Source: Symbiodinium natans (taxonomy: Eukaryota > Sar > Dinophyceae > Suessiales > Symbiodiniaceae). From it: 64,000 bases of DNA. Under the pieces are notes generated by a model. The model saw only the letters and a program-made list of their open reading frames with translations, did not search any database and was not told the origin of the DNA. This document shows positions 1-13,500 of this stretch, piece by piece (position 1 is the stretch's first letter; every line of letters begins with the position of its first letter). The stretch lies in contig CAJNDS010000148.1 in assembly GCA_905221605.1 (NCBI GenBank), forward strand, positions 103,507 to 167,506, in the 5' to 3' direction. Made by a program: the position numbers and the translations under genes.

Positions 1-1088
1 AAGGGGGAACATCCCAACCTACACTTACACCGGAAGTCCTATGCCCCAAAAACCCTAAAGCCTAAACCTAACTAGGGTTTTGGGTTTAGGGTTTAGGGTT
101 TAGGGCTGTTTGGGGTTTAGGGCCCTAAACCCTAAACCCTAAACCCTAAACCCTGAACCCTAAACAATAAAGGCTTTGGGGCGAACATCCGCCACCCGAA
201 GCCACCACGAAGCTTGAAACTGGCCCCAAATCTATAGGGTTCTTAAGGGAGGGGGGTTTAGGGTTTAGGGTTTGGGGTTTGGGGTTTAGGGTTTAGGGTT
301 TAGGGTTTAGCATGGGGGGTAGGTACCTAGGGAGCGCTATAGGGAAGCTTAGGGAGCCTTAGGGAGTAGTAGGGAGTATTAGGGGACCTTGGGCTGCATA
401 CCCCTTGAAACCCCCCTCTTTTCAGAACCCTATAACAAGTCTCCCGCCCCACCCCCCCCCCCCCGCACCCGCAAGCTGAGACCAGGGACGCCGGATAGAT
501 CCTGGCACGCGCAGGGGAAGACCCAAACCCTAAACCCCCAAACCCTACCCCCGCCCCCCCAAAACCCTCCAGAACCCTTGAAGTGCAAAAACCCCCCAAA
601 AATCCCAAGCCCAACGCCCCCAAACCCTCCAAAACCCTCCAAAACCCGCCAAAAACTCTCAAACCCTCAAAGCCCAAAACCCCCAAAACTCCAAAGCTCC
701 AAGTCCTGAACGCCCCAAAAGCCCCAGCGCACACCACGCACTAAGGGAGGTTCATCCAAATGAGACAGCACCCTGCAGCGACACCCTTGAAAAAAAAACA
801 AGGGTTTCGGGTTTAGGGGACGACCGTCTGACGACCCCCCCCCGACCCAGCAAGGGCTTCGGGCTTTGACACCTTTAGGGCTTTAGGGCCTATAGGGTCC
901 AGATACCCCTTTCGGGCCCAAGATCCCCCATGAGACTGGGTAGAGAAGATGGGTCACGACTTCTTGCATGACTTCTACCCAAGCCCTGCCTGCGCGTGAA
1001 AGCCCCGGAAACCCTGTGAGTCAGAGCCCGGAACTCCCAAACCACCAACGCCAACACAAGCCTTGCCAGCTCGACCAACCATCTAGAC

Positions 1089-1222
1089 CTACTTGGCGGT
1101 TCATGGGTACGAATGATCAGAATTATCACTGTACGTATAATCCCCCTAAGTTCCTAAGTCTTCTAACTAGGGTAGAAGTAGACTGACAGTTCGGGTTACA
1201 AGTACCCATGAACCTCCAAGTA
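1089..1222. mobile_element. Foldback element, family A (TACTTGGAGGTTCATG ends)
   Basis: Inverted ends at 1,089-1,110 and 1,201-1,222 (TACTTGGcGGTTCATGGGTAC against its complement). Other family A copies share TTATAACTGTACTTATAA-like interiors: 14,635-14,815, 22,075-22,219, 36,533-36,830, 40,492-40,600 (one end), 54,012-54,128 and 57,640-57,740 (degraded). No coding capacity, so MITE/introner-like. Confidence 0.75.
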
Positions 1223-1803
1223 GTGAAGATGGCACACAGGTTATGAGAGAGCGAAGCATGAGAAACCAAGAACAACCCGCAGAAGGTGGCTTTGCACGAC
1301 GCAACAAGACCGGCGTCCTCACACAGTGGTTGCGCGGGCAAACCTGGACAGCGCCACAAGCAGGCTGGGACGCTTCCGGGGGGGTGGGGGCCGAACAAGG
1401 AGGCCTTAGTACCTTAGAATAGGGTTCATGCCTTTTCCGACCCCTTTACTATACCAAGACTCAAAGCCACTAATTCTCCTCCTGCCCCGTGATCGCTTTA
1501 AGGGAGGGGGGCGCTTCCAAAACTTGAGGTAAAGGGTCCGATCGCACACACGATCCTGAAAAGCGGCTATATACATATATACATATACCACAACCATATA
1601 CATATACATTATACATTATACATTATACGCTATACATTATACATTGTACATCATACATTATACATATACACATATACATATATACATATACATATATATA
1701 CACACACATATACATATGTATATATCAAAATATACATCAGGTATACATACATACACCTTTTGCAGCCAACCCTAAACCCGAATCCCTAGACCACATACAT
1801 GCA

Positions 1804-1834
<31 letters not shown>

Positions 1835-2321
1835 CTTTATTTATATTTATTTATTTATATATTTATATGTACCAAACTCCAGAATCCCCCAAGGCCTATG
1901 AACCTGTTTGAAGCTTCATTCATGGGGTAGTATTGAGGTTGTAGCAGGGGTTGTAACTGGCCATGCTCCCTAAACCCTGAACCCTAAACCCTAAGCCTAT
2001 TTGAGGGCTGCAGATGCAACTATCCATGAACCAAGGGTTCCAGTCTAGGTTTTTGTGGGCCTTCGGGCTTCAGAAACTTGGGGTCCGGGGGCGGAGCGCA
2101 GGGTTTAGGGTTTAGGGTTTAGGGTTTAGGGTTTAGGGTTTAGGGTTTAGGGTTTAGGGTTTAGGGTTTAGGGTTTAGGGTTTAGGGTTTAGGTTTGGGG
2201 CTTAGGGTTTAGGGTGGGCTCACGGGATCTAGGAAGGGGCTCGGAGCCTACTAAAAGTCCGAATGCCCCCCGCCCAAAACGAGGCGTCAGTGAATTATCC
2301 CTACCTGAACAACCCCAAAAA

Positions 2322-2530
2322 ACTACTTTGTTGTAGGTTACCAAAGAATCCTATAAGGTAATGTAGGTTTTTGGGTTCTTAAGGTACACTACTTTGTTGT
2401 AGGTTGCCAAAAAGTCCTATAAGGTAATGTAGGTTTTTGGGTTCTTCAGGTGCAGCCTACCTGAAGGCCCCAGTGTAGTTCCTTTCCTTGGGTCAGTTCT
2501 AGGGGCTTCTAGTATACTACACCAAAAAGG
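2322..2530. repeat. 66-nt tandem duplication within an element
   Basis: ACTACTTTGTTGTAGGTT blocks start at 2,322 and 2,388. The following CTGAAGGCCCCAGTGTAGTT...CCAAAAAGGT part recurs in degraded form at 7,905-7,990 (inverted) and 10,825-10,900. Confidence 0.7.
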
Positions 2531-3121
2531 TACATGGCATGAGGACCCCAAACCCTAAGCCCGAAACCCTGAACCCTGAACCCTAAACCCTGAACCCTGA
2601 ACCCTAAACCCTAAACCCTAAACCCTGAACCCTGAACCCTAAACCCTAAACACTTCACCCCCAGGGGTGCCTCTGGGGTGGTGCTCCCCACTCCTCGTCG
2701 TCCTGACAACGGACACCGGTAGGGGTTTAGGGTTTAGGGTTTAGGGATGAGGGTTTAGGCTTCAGGGCGCAGGAAGCTTGCTTGAAGGTTTAGGAAATTT
2801 GCCTTGGGGCTTAGGGTGCAGGAAGTTTAGGGTACAGGGCGCAGAAAGTTCAGCGTTTGGTTAATGAAGTTTTTTTCTGAAGACTCTTCTGTGGGAGCCT
2901 GATGTCTGCCTTGATGAGGGACCAAGGTGTGAACTCCTTCAATTGAGGGGTGGCGGAGCTCCTTGTTGTCAGGGACCCTAAACCCTAAACCCTAAACCCT
3001 AAACCCTAAACGCTGAACCCCTAAACCCTAAACCCTAAAATGCCCCCCCTAAACCCCAACAAACTCCCCTTGCCTCCTTCTGCGCACGGAAGCAAGCGAA
3101 GGCGCCAAAGCCGAGTCGTAC

Positions 3122-3144
3122 TTGAAGCGCGGCTTTGAGCTTGT
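3122..3144 (-). CDS. Candidate 23-nt micro-exon (DKLKAALQ)
   Basis: Minus strand: GCAG, then a 23-nt open piece reading (D)KLKAALQ, then a GTACGA donor. It is bracketed by CCCTAAA on the left (2,989-3,040) and TTTAGGG on the right (3,157-3,192), as confirmed exons are. It could be a C-terminal exon of the kinase gene. A second tiny island at 2,685-2,702 (DDEEWG, AG|G start, GC donor) may follow it. Both are too short to be sure. Confidence 0.25.
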
Positions 3145-6100
3145 CTGCGGAGGAGGGTTTTAGGGTTTAGGGTTTAGGGTTTAGGGTTTAGGTGTGAAGG
3201 CTCAGGGAGCTTCGTAAGCAAGTCATAAGCAGTACCCCAAGTGGAGCCCTCTTCTGTGCACATCACCTGGGTCTGAAGACTACTTCCTGCCGAGAATGGG
3301 AGAAGGTTCCTAAACCCTGACCCTGAACCCTAAACCCTAAACCCCGACACCCCTAAACCCCTAAACCCCTAAACCCCTACACCCCTAAACCCCTACACCC
3401 CTAAACCCCTAAACCCCTAAACCCCTAAACCCTAAACCCTAAACCCTAGACCCTAAACCTGAGCGGATGGATCCTTGGCACGGCTTCCCTCAACCCTAAA
3501 CCCTAAACCCTTCTGCGTGGAAGGGGTTTGACACAGAAGCGTTTGAACCAGCCCGATCCCCGATGATGAATTCGTTTTTGAGGCGTCGTTCTGTCGCTGT
3601 TAGCATGCCCAACCATCGAAATTTTTGTAGGGTTGTTAACGGAGGGGGGTTCAAGGAGGGTATATAACCCTAGGTATTGAACCCCCCCCTCCCCTCCCCT
3701 CCCCTTAAGAACCCTATGAAGAGCCAGAGCGTCCGAACCAGCTTATCTTGCATGACATGTGATAACAATCAATTCTCGCGAGCGGGTGTTCCTGCGGCCT
3801 AGAACAAGTATTTGGTGACCACAAAACAAAGAACTTAGCAACCACCAAAAAAACAAACCTTTCACTAGCAGCCGCAAAAAGACAAAAGACTGTCCACACC
3901 ATGAAGCGCACCGCCTTTGCCATCCAGTATTCAATTAGCACCTTGACTACGGTGTCTGCACCATATCCCTGAATCCCTGATTTAAGGATCCTTGCACTTG
4001 TAGGTGGGATCCGCATAAGATATAAGGAATCTTCCGTTTTGAAGGGATACTGAGATTTGGAGCCTTGGGGCGAGGAAGGCAGGTTTCATCAGGGTTGCAG
4101 TTTGGTGGGGGCCCTTGGCTCAAATCACGAAATGCCTCGCGTGCTGACCACACTCTTCGCGTTCTTCCCGAAGAACTCGTGTCGCACCAGCCTGTGATGA
4201 GTTATTGTGAGAAGAAAACAAAACCTTACACTAAGCAAGAAGGAACAGATATGGCCCCAAGAAGGACACTCATCTAAAGCAAGCCCTATATTGTCCAGGG
4301 GCGAAGAGGGGGGATGGGGCTCGGATGCGCATACGTTGCACTACCTTGCGCCTTACATTGCTGACCCGAGTTTGCAAGTGAAAGGCACACTCTCAACCCG
4401 AAGCCCTCAACCCTCAACCCTCAACCCTAAACCCTCAACCGTAAACCCTGAACCCGATAAAGGCCAATTCAGAAGAGCCGCTGATGGGCGGTGGGTCGAT
4501 CCTGCCTTCGCAAGCCGGGGGTAACGTGAATCAAGGCTCAAGGAACACTCCTGCCCCAAACACCTGCCCCCCTACCCGCCCCTCCAAAAAAAGCTATATA
4601 TATATGTATATATATATATGCATATATATATATAAGAAGAAGCAGAAGAAGAATGAACAACACATGATGATGATGATGATGATGATGATAATGACAAAAT
4701 GTATTATGGTAATAATAATCGTAATACCCTAAACCCACCCGAAGCTGCATTGTCCCAATCTTGGTCGCCCGGTAGCCCCATGAGAATCTTGCACATTATT
4801 TATTTATCTATTTATTTTTTATTCATTATAATTTTGTTCAGTCTGATTCTATTTATAATAATAATTACTATGAAATAATATATATATATATATATGTATT
4901 TATGCATGTGTTTTTTTGTTTTAAATTGGGGGCGGGGCTTGTCAGGTTTGCTGGATCCACGAGTGACCTAGGCATAAAAAGGGTGCCCTTGTTTGGATCA
5001 AAAGGGTATCTAAGAGAGTCTAAGCCCTTAACAAACATGGGCATAAGGGCTTACGCTGGGTCCTGGTTTACAAGGGAACCGACCAAGCGAGAGTTGCCTG
5101 ACACCCTACGCCCTAAAGGCATGTTCAGGGTTCAGGATTATCAGATTCCGAACACACGCCGTTCAGTGCCAGCGGCATCTCGCGCGACATCAGCTCTCTG
5201 ACCAAAGCCTCGCCATCATTTGCTTGAAGACGGGGTTTAGGAAGTTTGGGCTTTTGGGAAGTCTAGGGTTCAGGGTTCAGGGTTCAGGGTTCAGGGTTCA
5301 GGGTTCAGGGTTCAGGGTTCAGGGTTCAGGGTTTAGGAAGTTTCGGGTGTAGGAAGTTTAGGGTGTAGGCCCAAACCCTAAACCCCAAACAGTCAGCTGC
5401 TCTTGGTACCTGATTAGTTGCCCGGGCCTCGCCACCCCCTCCCCTCCCCCCGCCACAAAAAAAAGGACCCTAAACCCTAAACCCTAAAGCCTAAACCCTA
5501 AACCCTAAAAACAAAAAAACAAGCAGAGGCTCTCCTGGGCTTGGGGCTCAGGCGCTGAGCTAGCAGGAGAGGGCTCCCCTTCAGTTCTGTGGTTGAGGGC
5601 TGAGGCATTAGGGATGAGGCTCTACAGGGTTTGTGGGGCTTGGAGGCTTTAGGCGGTTTACAGGGTTTATGGGGTTTGTAGGGTTTATGGAGTTTATGGG
5701 GTTTCGGATTGAACTTGGCTTGGCACGAAGGCTCCGTTTCACCTGGGGATATGAACTTCAGCTCGGCTCAAGTGGGGTTTACCGGTGTAGGACTCTAAGC
5801 CTTACAAGGGTACCCCTTATGTGCCACTGAGAAGCATTATACAAACTAAGAGCCCATACTTCAGAACCCTTTAAAAGGAGGCCAAGGACCATATTACGGG
5901 CGCATGAAACTACTAACGGAGCCTATCCAGGAATCCAGGAACCCTGAGGAGCCCATGTGCCTAAACAGGGTCGCCCTAAACCCTAAACCCCCTAAACCCC
6001 CTAAACCCTGAACCCAACCCTAAACCCTGGAGTCCGAAGCCTAAACTAAACCTCCAGGAAGGAAACCCCATGCACCCCCAAGAAGGCCTGAGACGCAATA

Positions 6101-8465
6101 GCCGACCCTCCCCCCCCTCCCACCCCCCCGTAAACCCTGCACCCTCAACCCCAAGCGCTCCCCACTCAACCCGTAAGCCCTTTAGGGTTTAGGGTTTAGG
6201 GTTCAGGGTTCAGGGTTTGGGGTTTGGGGTTTGGGGGTTGGGGTTTGCGGTTTGGGGTTTGGGGTTTGGGGTTTGGGGTTTGGGGCTCGCTGTGATAGGG
6301 CGTAGATGCTGTGAAGGTTAGGTTTTGGATCAGGCCCGATTGTGGAGGGCCATCTAACACTTTTCTCCCACCACACGCCGTCCAGGCGGCAAGGCCACAC
6401 AAACCTATTCCGTTTAGGGTTTAGGCCTAAACTCAAGGCAACAGTCCACTTCTAAAAACTTATTCAGCTTCATGACGTTCGGGGTCTGGGGGTTACCCCC
6501 CCCCCCCCAACCCCTGTTCCTGGAAGGTGCTGGCATTTTCGGGGGGATTAGGGTATGGACTTCATTATAAGGGACCAGTACTGGTCCCGAGGAGAACGTT
6601 CTCCGGTTCGGGGCCCATCGACCCCCGAGCTGCGGGAGGCGGGCGAGCGACCTGGGTCGGCTTGCGCCATCGAGGTCGAAGGGCTTAAGCGCCGCCCCCC
6701 AACGTAGGGGGGCGGCCTAGGCCCTGAGTTTAGGGTTTGGGGTTTGGGGTTTAGGGTAAGTAAGGGTTGAGAACCCAAAGCAAGCCCTAGGCAGCAAGGA
6801 CCCTGACATCTCCCATATGTTAGACTCCAGCGCCTTAGCGCTCTCTGGTCGGTCTGGCAGAACCTGTCTTGCTCTGACTTAGTTGCTGAGTTCATAAGTT
6901 AAGCCCCCAAAAAAGTGTACACTTCAGGAGATGATGGTATCCCCAAAATGTCCCAAAATGTGTAAAGTGTAACCATTCAGCTGCTAAGTTGAGGCTGAGG
7001 ACTTGCAAGGCGCCAAAAAGCCTGAAGCCCGAAAGCCCTCAACGCCCTTGTTTTCGCTGTTCTTCGTTTCGTGCCAAACCCTATAAACCCTAGACCCTAC
7101 ACCCTACCGTACCCTCGAAACAAGCCTAGACCCTAAACCCTGAACCCTGAGCCTTGGACCCTACATCTAACCCTCTGCACGAGTAGTTGCTAGGCAGGGC
7201 TCTGGAGCTTTGTAGGTTCTTAAGCAGGCGAGAAACAGAATCGGACCCGAAAACCCCCTTAACCCCCGAACCCCTAAACCCTAAACCCTCAACCCCCAAA
7301 CCCTAAACCCTAAACCCTCGACCCCCAAACCCCCTGTCCAATGCCATCTTAAGTCGGCCGTTTTCGAGCCTCTTGCGGGCTTGGGGGGGGGGGTTCGGAG
7401 TCGAGCTAGCTTGCCCATCAAGAAAGCCTAAAGGAATGGATGAGGGGTTTAGGGTTTAGGGTTTGGGGGTTTAGGCTATGGGTTTAGGGTTTAGGGTGAA
7501 AAAAGATAAACACAGCCCCTTGCCCCTAAGAACTCAACCCACGTGGCACCTCCGATTTCCTCTGATAGGGAGGGTCGATGTTGCCTGGCGGACAGGGGCT
7601 TCTCCATATGGGTCTGGGGTCTAGGGTTTAGGGTTTAGGGTTTCGAACCTAAACCCTAAACCCTAAACCCTAAACCCTAATCCCTAATCCCTAATAAACC
7701 CTAAACCCTAAAAACCCCTCAACCCCCTAAACCCCTCAACTTAGGGTTGTTACATGGTCCCTTGATATGGGCCCTTCAAAAGGGAGCCCGTAGACACCCC
7801 TTATCTACCCTATACAACCCAAGGGCCCATACATCAGAACCCTTTCAAGAGGTTAAGGGACCGTACCAAGGGACCACGAAGTTTACTACCCTTAGAGCCT
7901 ACCCAAAGGCTCCTCTGTCGTACCTTTTTGGGGTAGTATACTAGAATACCCTATAGCTAACCCACAAAGGAACTACATTGGAGCCTTCAGGTAAAGTCCC
8001 CAAAGCCCCTAAGCCTTAAGTCAAGCCGCAGCCTGCAACATAGCGGGGGCATAGGGTCGCCCTTCATCCTACACTCATCCCCCACCCCCCCCCCCCCCGG
8101 CCCTCTACACATGCTGCCTTGCTACATCCATAGCTACGCATTCCTCAAGAGGGGCGCCTAAACTCTACACACCACAACCCTTAGAGGTTCCCTCTATGGC
8201 CCTAAACCCGAAACCCTTACCCCTAAACCCCAAACCCCAACCCCCAAACCCGAAACCCGAAACCCTAAACCCTAAACCCGAAACATCAAACGGAAAACCC
8301 GAAAGCCGGCGCCTGTCACGATGGCCATCTTTACATGCTCCCGAGTCATGGTCGACGGCCCTGAGCATCAAGCAACAGTGGCTGCCCCCCTTTAGGGTTT
8401 AGGGTTTAGGGTTTCGGGGCCTCGGCGCCCCTGAGCCCTAACAGAAAGGACTGTTGTGAGGCGCA

Positions 8466-8565
8466 GTTTAGGGTTTAGGGTTTAGGGTTTAGGGTTTAGG
8501 GTTTAGGGTTTAGGGTTTAGGGTTTAGGGTTTAGGGTTTAGGGTTTAGGGTTTAGGGTTTAGGGA
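8466..8565 (+). repeat. TTTAGGG array facing a CCCTAA stub
   Basis: About 14 units, directly followed by AACCCTAACCC at 8,565-8,585, giving a hairpin-like switch in orientation. Confidence 0.96.
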
Positions 8566-10448
8566 ACCCTAACCCTAATCCCTAAACCTCATGTGGGAAG
8601 CCAAAGGAAGACAACAAGCGCCCAGTCTGGGTCACAGGCCATCTGGGCGCAGAACCGAAAACCGGTAGAGTTTGCTCGAGCCCGGTTTTTCTCTGGCTTT
8701 CGGGCGGATAAAAAAATGAGAGCGAGAGGGGGGGGGGGGGAGGGGCTGAACAGGCCTGAGCTCTGATTCCGGAGAGGTCCCTGAGCCTTGCTGGACCACC
8801 CTAAACCCTAAACCCTAAACCCTAAACCCTAAACCCTAAACCCTAAACCCTAAACGCCCTAAACCCTAAACGCCCTAAACCCAACTCTGGGCCCTAAGAG
8901 CTCAAACGACATCAGGAACCCTAAGAGAACGTTTAAAAAAAAAAACTCAAAAGCCTCAAGAGCCTTAACAGAACCCTAAAGCAAGCCAGAAAACCCCTTA
9001 CAAACCCTTATCATTTCTTTAGAAAGCTTAAAGGCTGAAGAACCACGAAGCCGACCCAAACCCCAAACCAAGTGGCTGTATGGGTAGTCGCCAAAGGTCA
9101 TCAGATAGAGCCTTGACTGTTTTAGGGTTACACTGCTTTAGGGGTTTCAGGGTTGGTGTTTAGGCTTTCACAAAGGCGACGCCGAAGGTTACCTTTGAGC
9201 AATGCGCCAATAAGCAGGGTCACGACTAGATTTAGGAGCAACCTAGGAACAAAAAGGGTACCTTCTTTTGGTTTTAAGGGGATTAGAAGGGAACCCCAAC
9301 CCCCAAAGAATTAGGAGTAACCTAGGAACAAAAAGGGTACCTGCTTTTGGTTTTAAGGGGAACAAAAAGGGTGCCTTCTTTTGGTTTTAAGGGGGATTCT
9401 AAGGGAACCCCAACCCCCAAAGAAAGAGATAGGGCCTACTCCGGATCCTAGACGAGGTACCAGGGTGTGACACCTGCGACAGCCGACCAATGACACAGCG
9501 AAGCAATGCAACCCCCGCACCCACGCAGCAAGAATGATTGTAAGGGCCTGAACAAATTTTATATAAAGGCGTTTTTTGTTTTGATTTTTTTTTTTTTTTG
9601 GCGGGGGGGGGGGGGTTCTTTTATGATTACAAAGGGAACATATAAGGGAATGCCATTAGCAATTATTCCGACCCCCATATTCCGGCATCCTCGGTGAAAC
9701 ACGCGAAGGCAACTGGAGGGTTTAGGGTTTAGGGCCTAAGGCTCAGGGTTTAGGGGAGGCAATCTGGCTTTTTGATGTGGAACCTTAAGCGTCAAGACCG
9801 CTGCAATTTTCAGTGTGAGCGCAGCCAAGGACAAAGAGCTCACACTAATTATGTCTTGATGTATATATACAACATCACCAACAATTGATCAGATTACTTA
9901 TTACTATTGATAATCTTGCTTTTGCTTAGAAGAACAGCGCAGGCCTTCCCTAGCGCAGTGCAGGGAACCACGAGATGAGAGCCGCAAGGCAACCACATGG
10001 TCCAGAACATCATAACAAGGTCACCCTTTTTTGGGTTGGTTACTTTTGGGTTGGTTACTATTTAAAAAGGGGCCATGAACACAAAGAAAGGGTAAGGGTA
10101 GCATTGGGCTAACAAGGCAATCATCGGATTCAAAAAGGCCGAATGAACGCCGACGGTTTCTACAACACGTCTTTTGTGCCCAGACACACTCAGAGCTCTT
10201 AATGCAGCTTGAACTTGGGTACTTTCAGGGCTTAACGCGGGCATTTCCCTGAAATAGATACTCCTTTCCATCCCCGAGCTAGGACATGTGGACCAGATAG
10301 AACAAGTAAAAAAAGGGGGAAAATCTACACCCCCTCGGGCTTAAGGTTGAGGGATTTGTGGTTTGAGGTTTGGGGTTTTCGGGACTCAGGGCCTCTGGGA
10401 CATTCGGGCTAGGCACACACACCACAAACAAACACCAACAAGTACAAG

Positions 10449-10535
10449 GAACCCTAAACCCTAAACCCTAAACCCTAAACCCTAAACCCTAAACCCTAAA
10501 CCCTAAACCCTAAACCCTAAACCCTAAACCTAAAT
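10449..10535 (-). repeat. CCCTAAA array left of kinase DMWSFG exon
   Basis: About 12 units; the exon at 10,590-10,628 has TTTAGGG/TTTCGGG units at 10,662-10,797 on its other side. Confidence 0.97.
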
Positions 10536-10589
10536 CCTACAAGCTTAAGCCTAAATCCTATAAGCTTAAGCTCAGTCGAAGTTCGTGGC

Positions 10590-13500
10590 ACCGAAAGACC
10601 ACATGTCTGTACCTCGGCAGGCTCGGAACTTCGCACACAGCAGGGCCTGAAAGCTCCCAAGGTTTAGGGTTTAGGGTTTAGGGTTTAGGGTTTAGGGTTT
10701 AGGGTTTAGGGTTTCGGGTTTCGGGTTTAGGGTTTAGGGTTTCGGGTTTCGGGTTTAGGGTTTAGGGTTTAGGGTTTAGGGGGTTTAGGGTTTAGGGTGC
10801 AAAGGCAGGTGTTGAGACTTGACAGGTTTACCTGAAGGCTCCAATGTCGTTCCTTTTTGGGCTAGTTACAGCGTATTCTAGTATCCTACCCCAAAAAGGT
10901 CCTACACAGGAGCCGTTGGGTAGGGTTTCGGGGGGAGGCTGCCTTCCTCGTCGACGCTGCTTCGAGGGAGATGCGTTCCGAGGTGCAGTTAGGGTTTAGG
11001 GTCAGGGCTTCTGTGCTCTCTAAGGCTTCTAGGGCTTCGAGGATTTATGCGGCTTCTAGGGCTTCTAGAATTTCCAGGGTTTCTAATTTTACCAGGGTTG
11101 CCACTGGGGCTTTTTGAGGCTTATGGGGTCAGGGACTTCTTGCTTACCCAGAGGGTCCATGTGCCCATATAGTATATACTTGGCACCTTTTAAGGCCCAA
11201 GTATATACTACATATAGGTACATGGACCCTTAGGGTTACCAGAAACCCAAACCCTAAACCCTAAACCCTAAACCCTAAACCCTAAACCCTAGCTCTAAAC
11301 GGATCCAGAACCAAGGCACTGAAAGTGTGCCCGGCGGCAGAGGCCATCTCCGGAGACATGAACGGCAACGTCCCATAGCGCCCTGACAAGGTGGTTTAGG
11401 GTTTAGGGTACAGGGTATAGGGTTTAGGGTTTAGGGTTTTGCGTTTAGGGTTTAGGGTTTACGGTTTAGGGTTTAGAGCTTTAAGGGTTTAGTGTTTAGG
11501 GTTTAGGGTAGGGTTTTAGGGTTTCCGGTTCAAGGGTTTAGGGTTTGAGGGTGCATTGGGTACCGTTAGGCACCCCATTTCACCAGAGACCCAACCCGCC
11601 CCCCCCCCCCCCCCCCAACAAAAAAAGGGAAAACAAGAAAACAAGGACAGGGGCGGGTTTCGCACGGCACACATTTCAAACGCCAGAAGTTGTTCAAAGG
11701 TATCCCGCATTACGCCGCCAAAGTGTAGCCCAAGAGCCTAAGACCCAAAACGAGTTTATGGCTTGGGTTTCAGGGTCAGAAGGCAGGGTTTAGGGTTTAG
11801 GGTTTAGGGTTTAGGGATTTAGTTTAGGGGTTAGGCAGTATCTGCGGGATCAACTTCAAAGTTTTTCTAGAGGTTGAACCCTAAATCCCTAAAACCCCAT
11901 ACGAAGCCCTTAACCAGCAGCCCCAAACCCTGAACCCTCTAAACCCTAAGCTCTTCCAGACCCCAAGTCAAGCCCTCGACGCTAAAAAGGAGTTCAACCC
12001 TAAACTCAACCCTCTAAACCTTCTAAACTCCCTAAACCCCCTAAACCCTCCAAACCCCTAAACTCCCTGGATCCCTAAACCCCCTAAACCCCTAAAACCC
12101 CTGGACTTGACCCTCTAAACCTCCGAAACTTAACCCTCGAACACCCTCCTAAACCCTAAAGCCTCAACCCTACCCGGCAAGGGTCTAAACCGTAACCGTT
12201 TCACCTCGTTCATGGTTGGGATAATCGGTAACTTAAAATTTCTATTCCTTATTGAAGTTAAGTATCCTTTACAACGTGAAATGTTACCCACGATCACAAA
12301 GTAACAGGAAGACCCTCCTAAACCCTAAACCCTAAACCCTAAACGCTAACCCCTAAACCCTAAACCCTACCCCGGCAACAACCACCACAACCCTCGATGG
12401 CTTCGCCCCCCAGGTTCCCTAAACCCTAAACCCTAAACCCTAAACCCTAAACCCTAAAAAGTTTCCGCCTGGCAGGAGCTCTCCTTTGGGAGCCACAGCG
12501 GCCAGGCCAAAGTCGCACAGCTTCCTGGGGGGCTTTTGGGGTTTAGGGTTTAGGGTTCAGGGTTGAGGGTGTAGGGTTTAGGGTTCAGGGTTCAGGGTTG
12601 AGGGTTGAGGGCTTAGGGTTTAGGGTTCAGGGTTCAGGGTTGAGGGTTCATGGTTTAGGGTTCAGGGTTCGGGGTTTAGGGTTGAGGGTTGAGGGTGTAG
12701 GGTTTAGGGTTTAGGGTTTCGGGCTTAGGGTTTCCGGTTTGGGGTTTGGGGTTTAGGGTTCAGGGTTTAGGGCTGAGGGGCTTCAGGAGCTTGTGGGACT
12801 GTGGGCCTTAAGAGGTTTGGGTATGAGGGTTTAGGGTTTAGGGTTTAGGGTTTAGGGTTTAGGGTTTAGGGTTTAGGGTTTAGGGTTTAGGGACGGTTGT
12901 AGAGGGCTTCCTAGGGCTTATGGGGCTCTAGGTTTCCGGACGGTGCACGAATTTACTTGTTTTGCTGGGGGGGGGGGGGGGGGTTCCTCTCTTCCCCTGT
13001 TGCGCTTTGGCTTTGTGGGCTGATTTCGGCCGGGCAGAGGGAGGGAGGGAGCGGGAGGGAGAGGGGAGAAGGATGGAGGGGGGGGATGAGGGAGAAAGGG
13101 GGAGGCTTGTTGTTTGTTATGATATTATTTTTTCCTTGCTTTTATCTCTGTTGAAGTGTTTTGTTTTTTTTTCACACGGGCTGTGAGAGCTTTAGCGTTT
13201 TCAAGCTTTTGGGGTTTCTGGGTGTAGCGTTTAGAGGTCGGGTTTTGGGATTTATACGCTGCCCAGCGATCCCGGCATAACTGTAAGGCTTCTTCCTGTA
13301 GTTACATGGTCCCTTAATATGGGCCCTTACAAGGGGACCCCCCTTATTTACCCCTACATGCCGTATACAACCCACGACCCCATACTTCAGAACCCTTTTC
13401 AAAGGAGGTAGGGGACCACATGACGGGCCCATATAACTACCCTTAGGTTCCTTCCAGGGCTTGGCAGGATCAATCCGTTGCTTGATCCTTCGCGAAACCT

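Larger units (their letters stand above)
1..2640. other. No recognisable gene; heptamer arrays, AT microsatellite and one foldback element
   Basis: TTTAGGG/CCCTAAA arrays at about 77-165, 247-309, 2,100-2,205 and 2,547-2,655; AT-rich TATACATA-type microsatellite at 1,565-1,740 and 1,795-1,870. A foldback element lies at 1,089-1,222. Open frames at 327-737 (both strands) are C-rich/G-rich low complexity without codon signal. Confidence 0.6.
3200..10580. other. Repeat-rich stretch without resolved exons
   Basis: Presumably introns or 3' flank of the kinase gene. It contains heptamer arrays in both orientations (3,310-3,460; 5,265-5,335 as GGTTCAG; 7,625-7,720; 8,466-8,565; 8,798-8,882), AT-rich tracts at 4,590-4,890, and foldback elements. 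Minus-strand islands at about 8,300-8,390, 8,590-8,700 and 6,600-6,700 look exon-like, but I could not fix frame or protein. The island at 3,700-4,300 has no arrays and no recognisable protein. Confidence 0.5.
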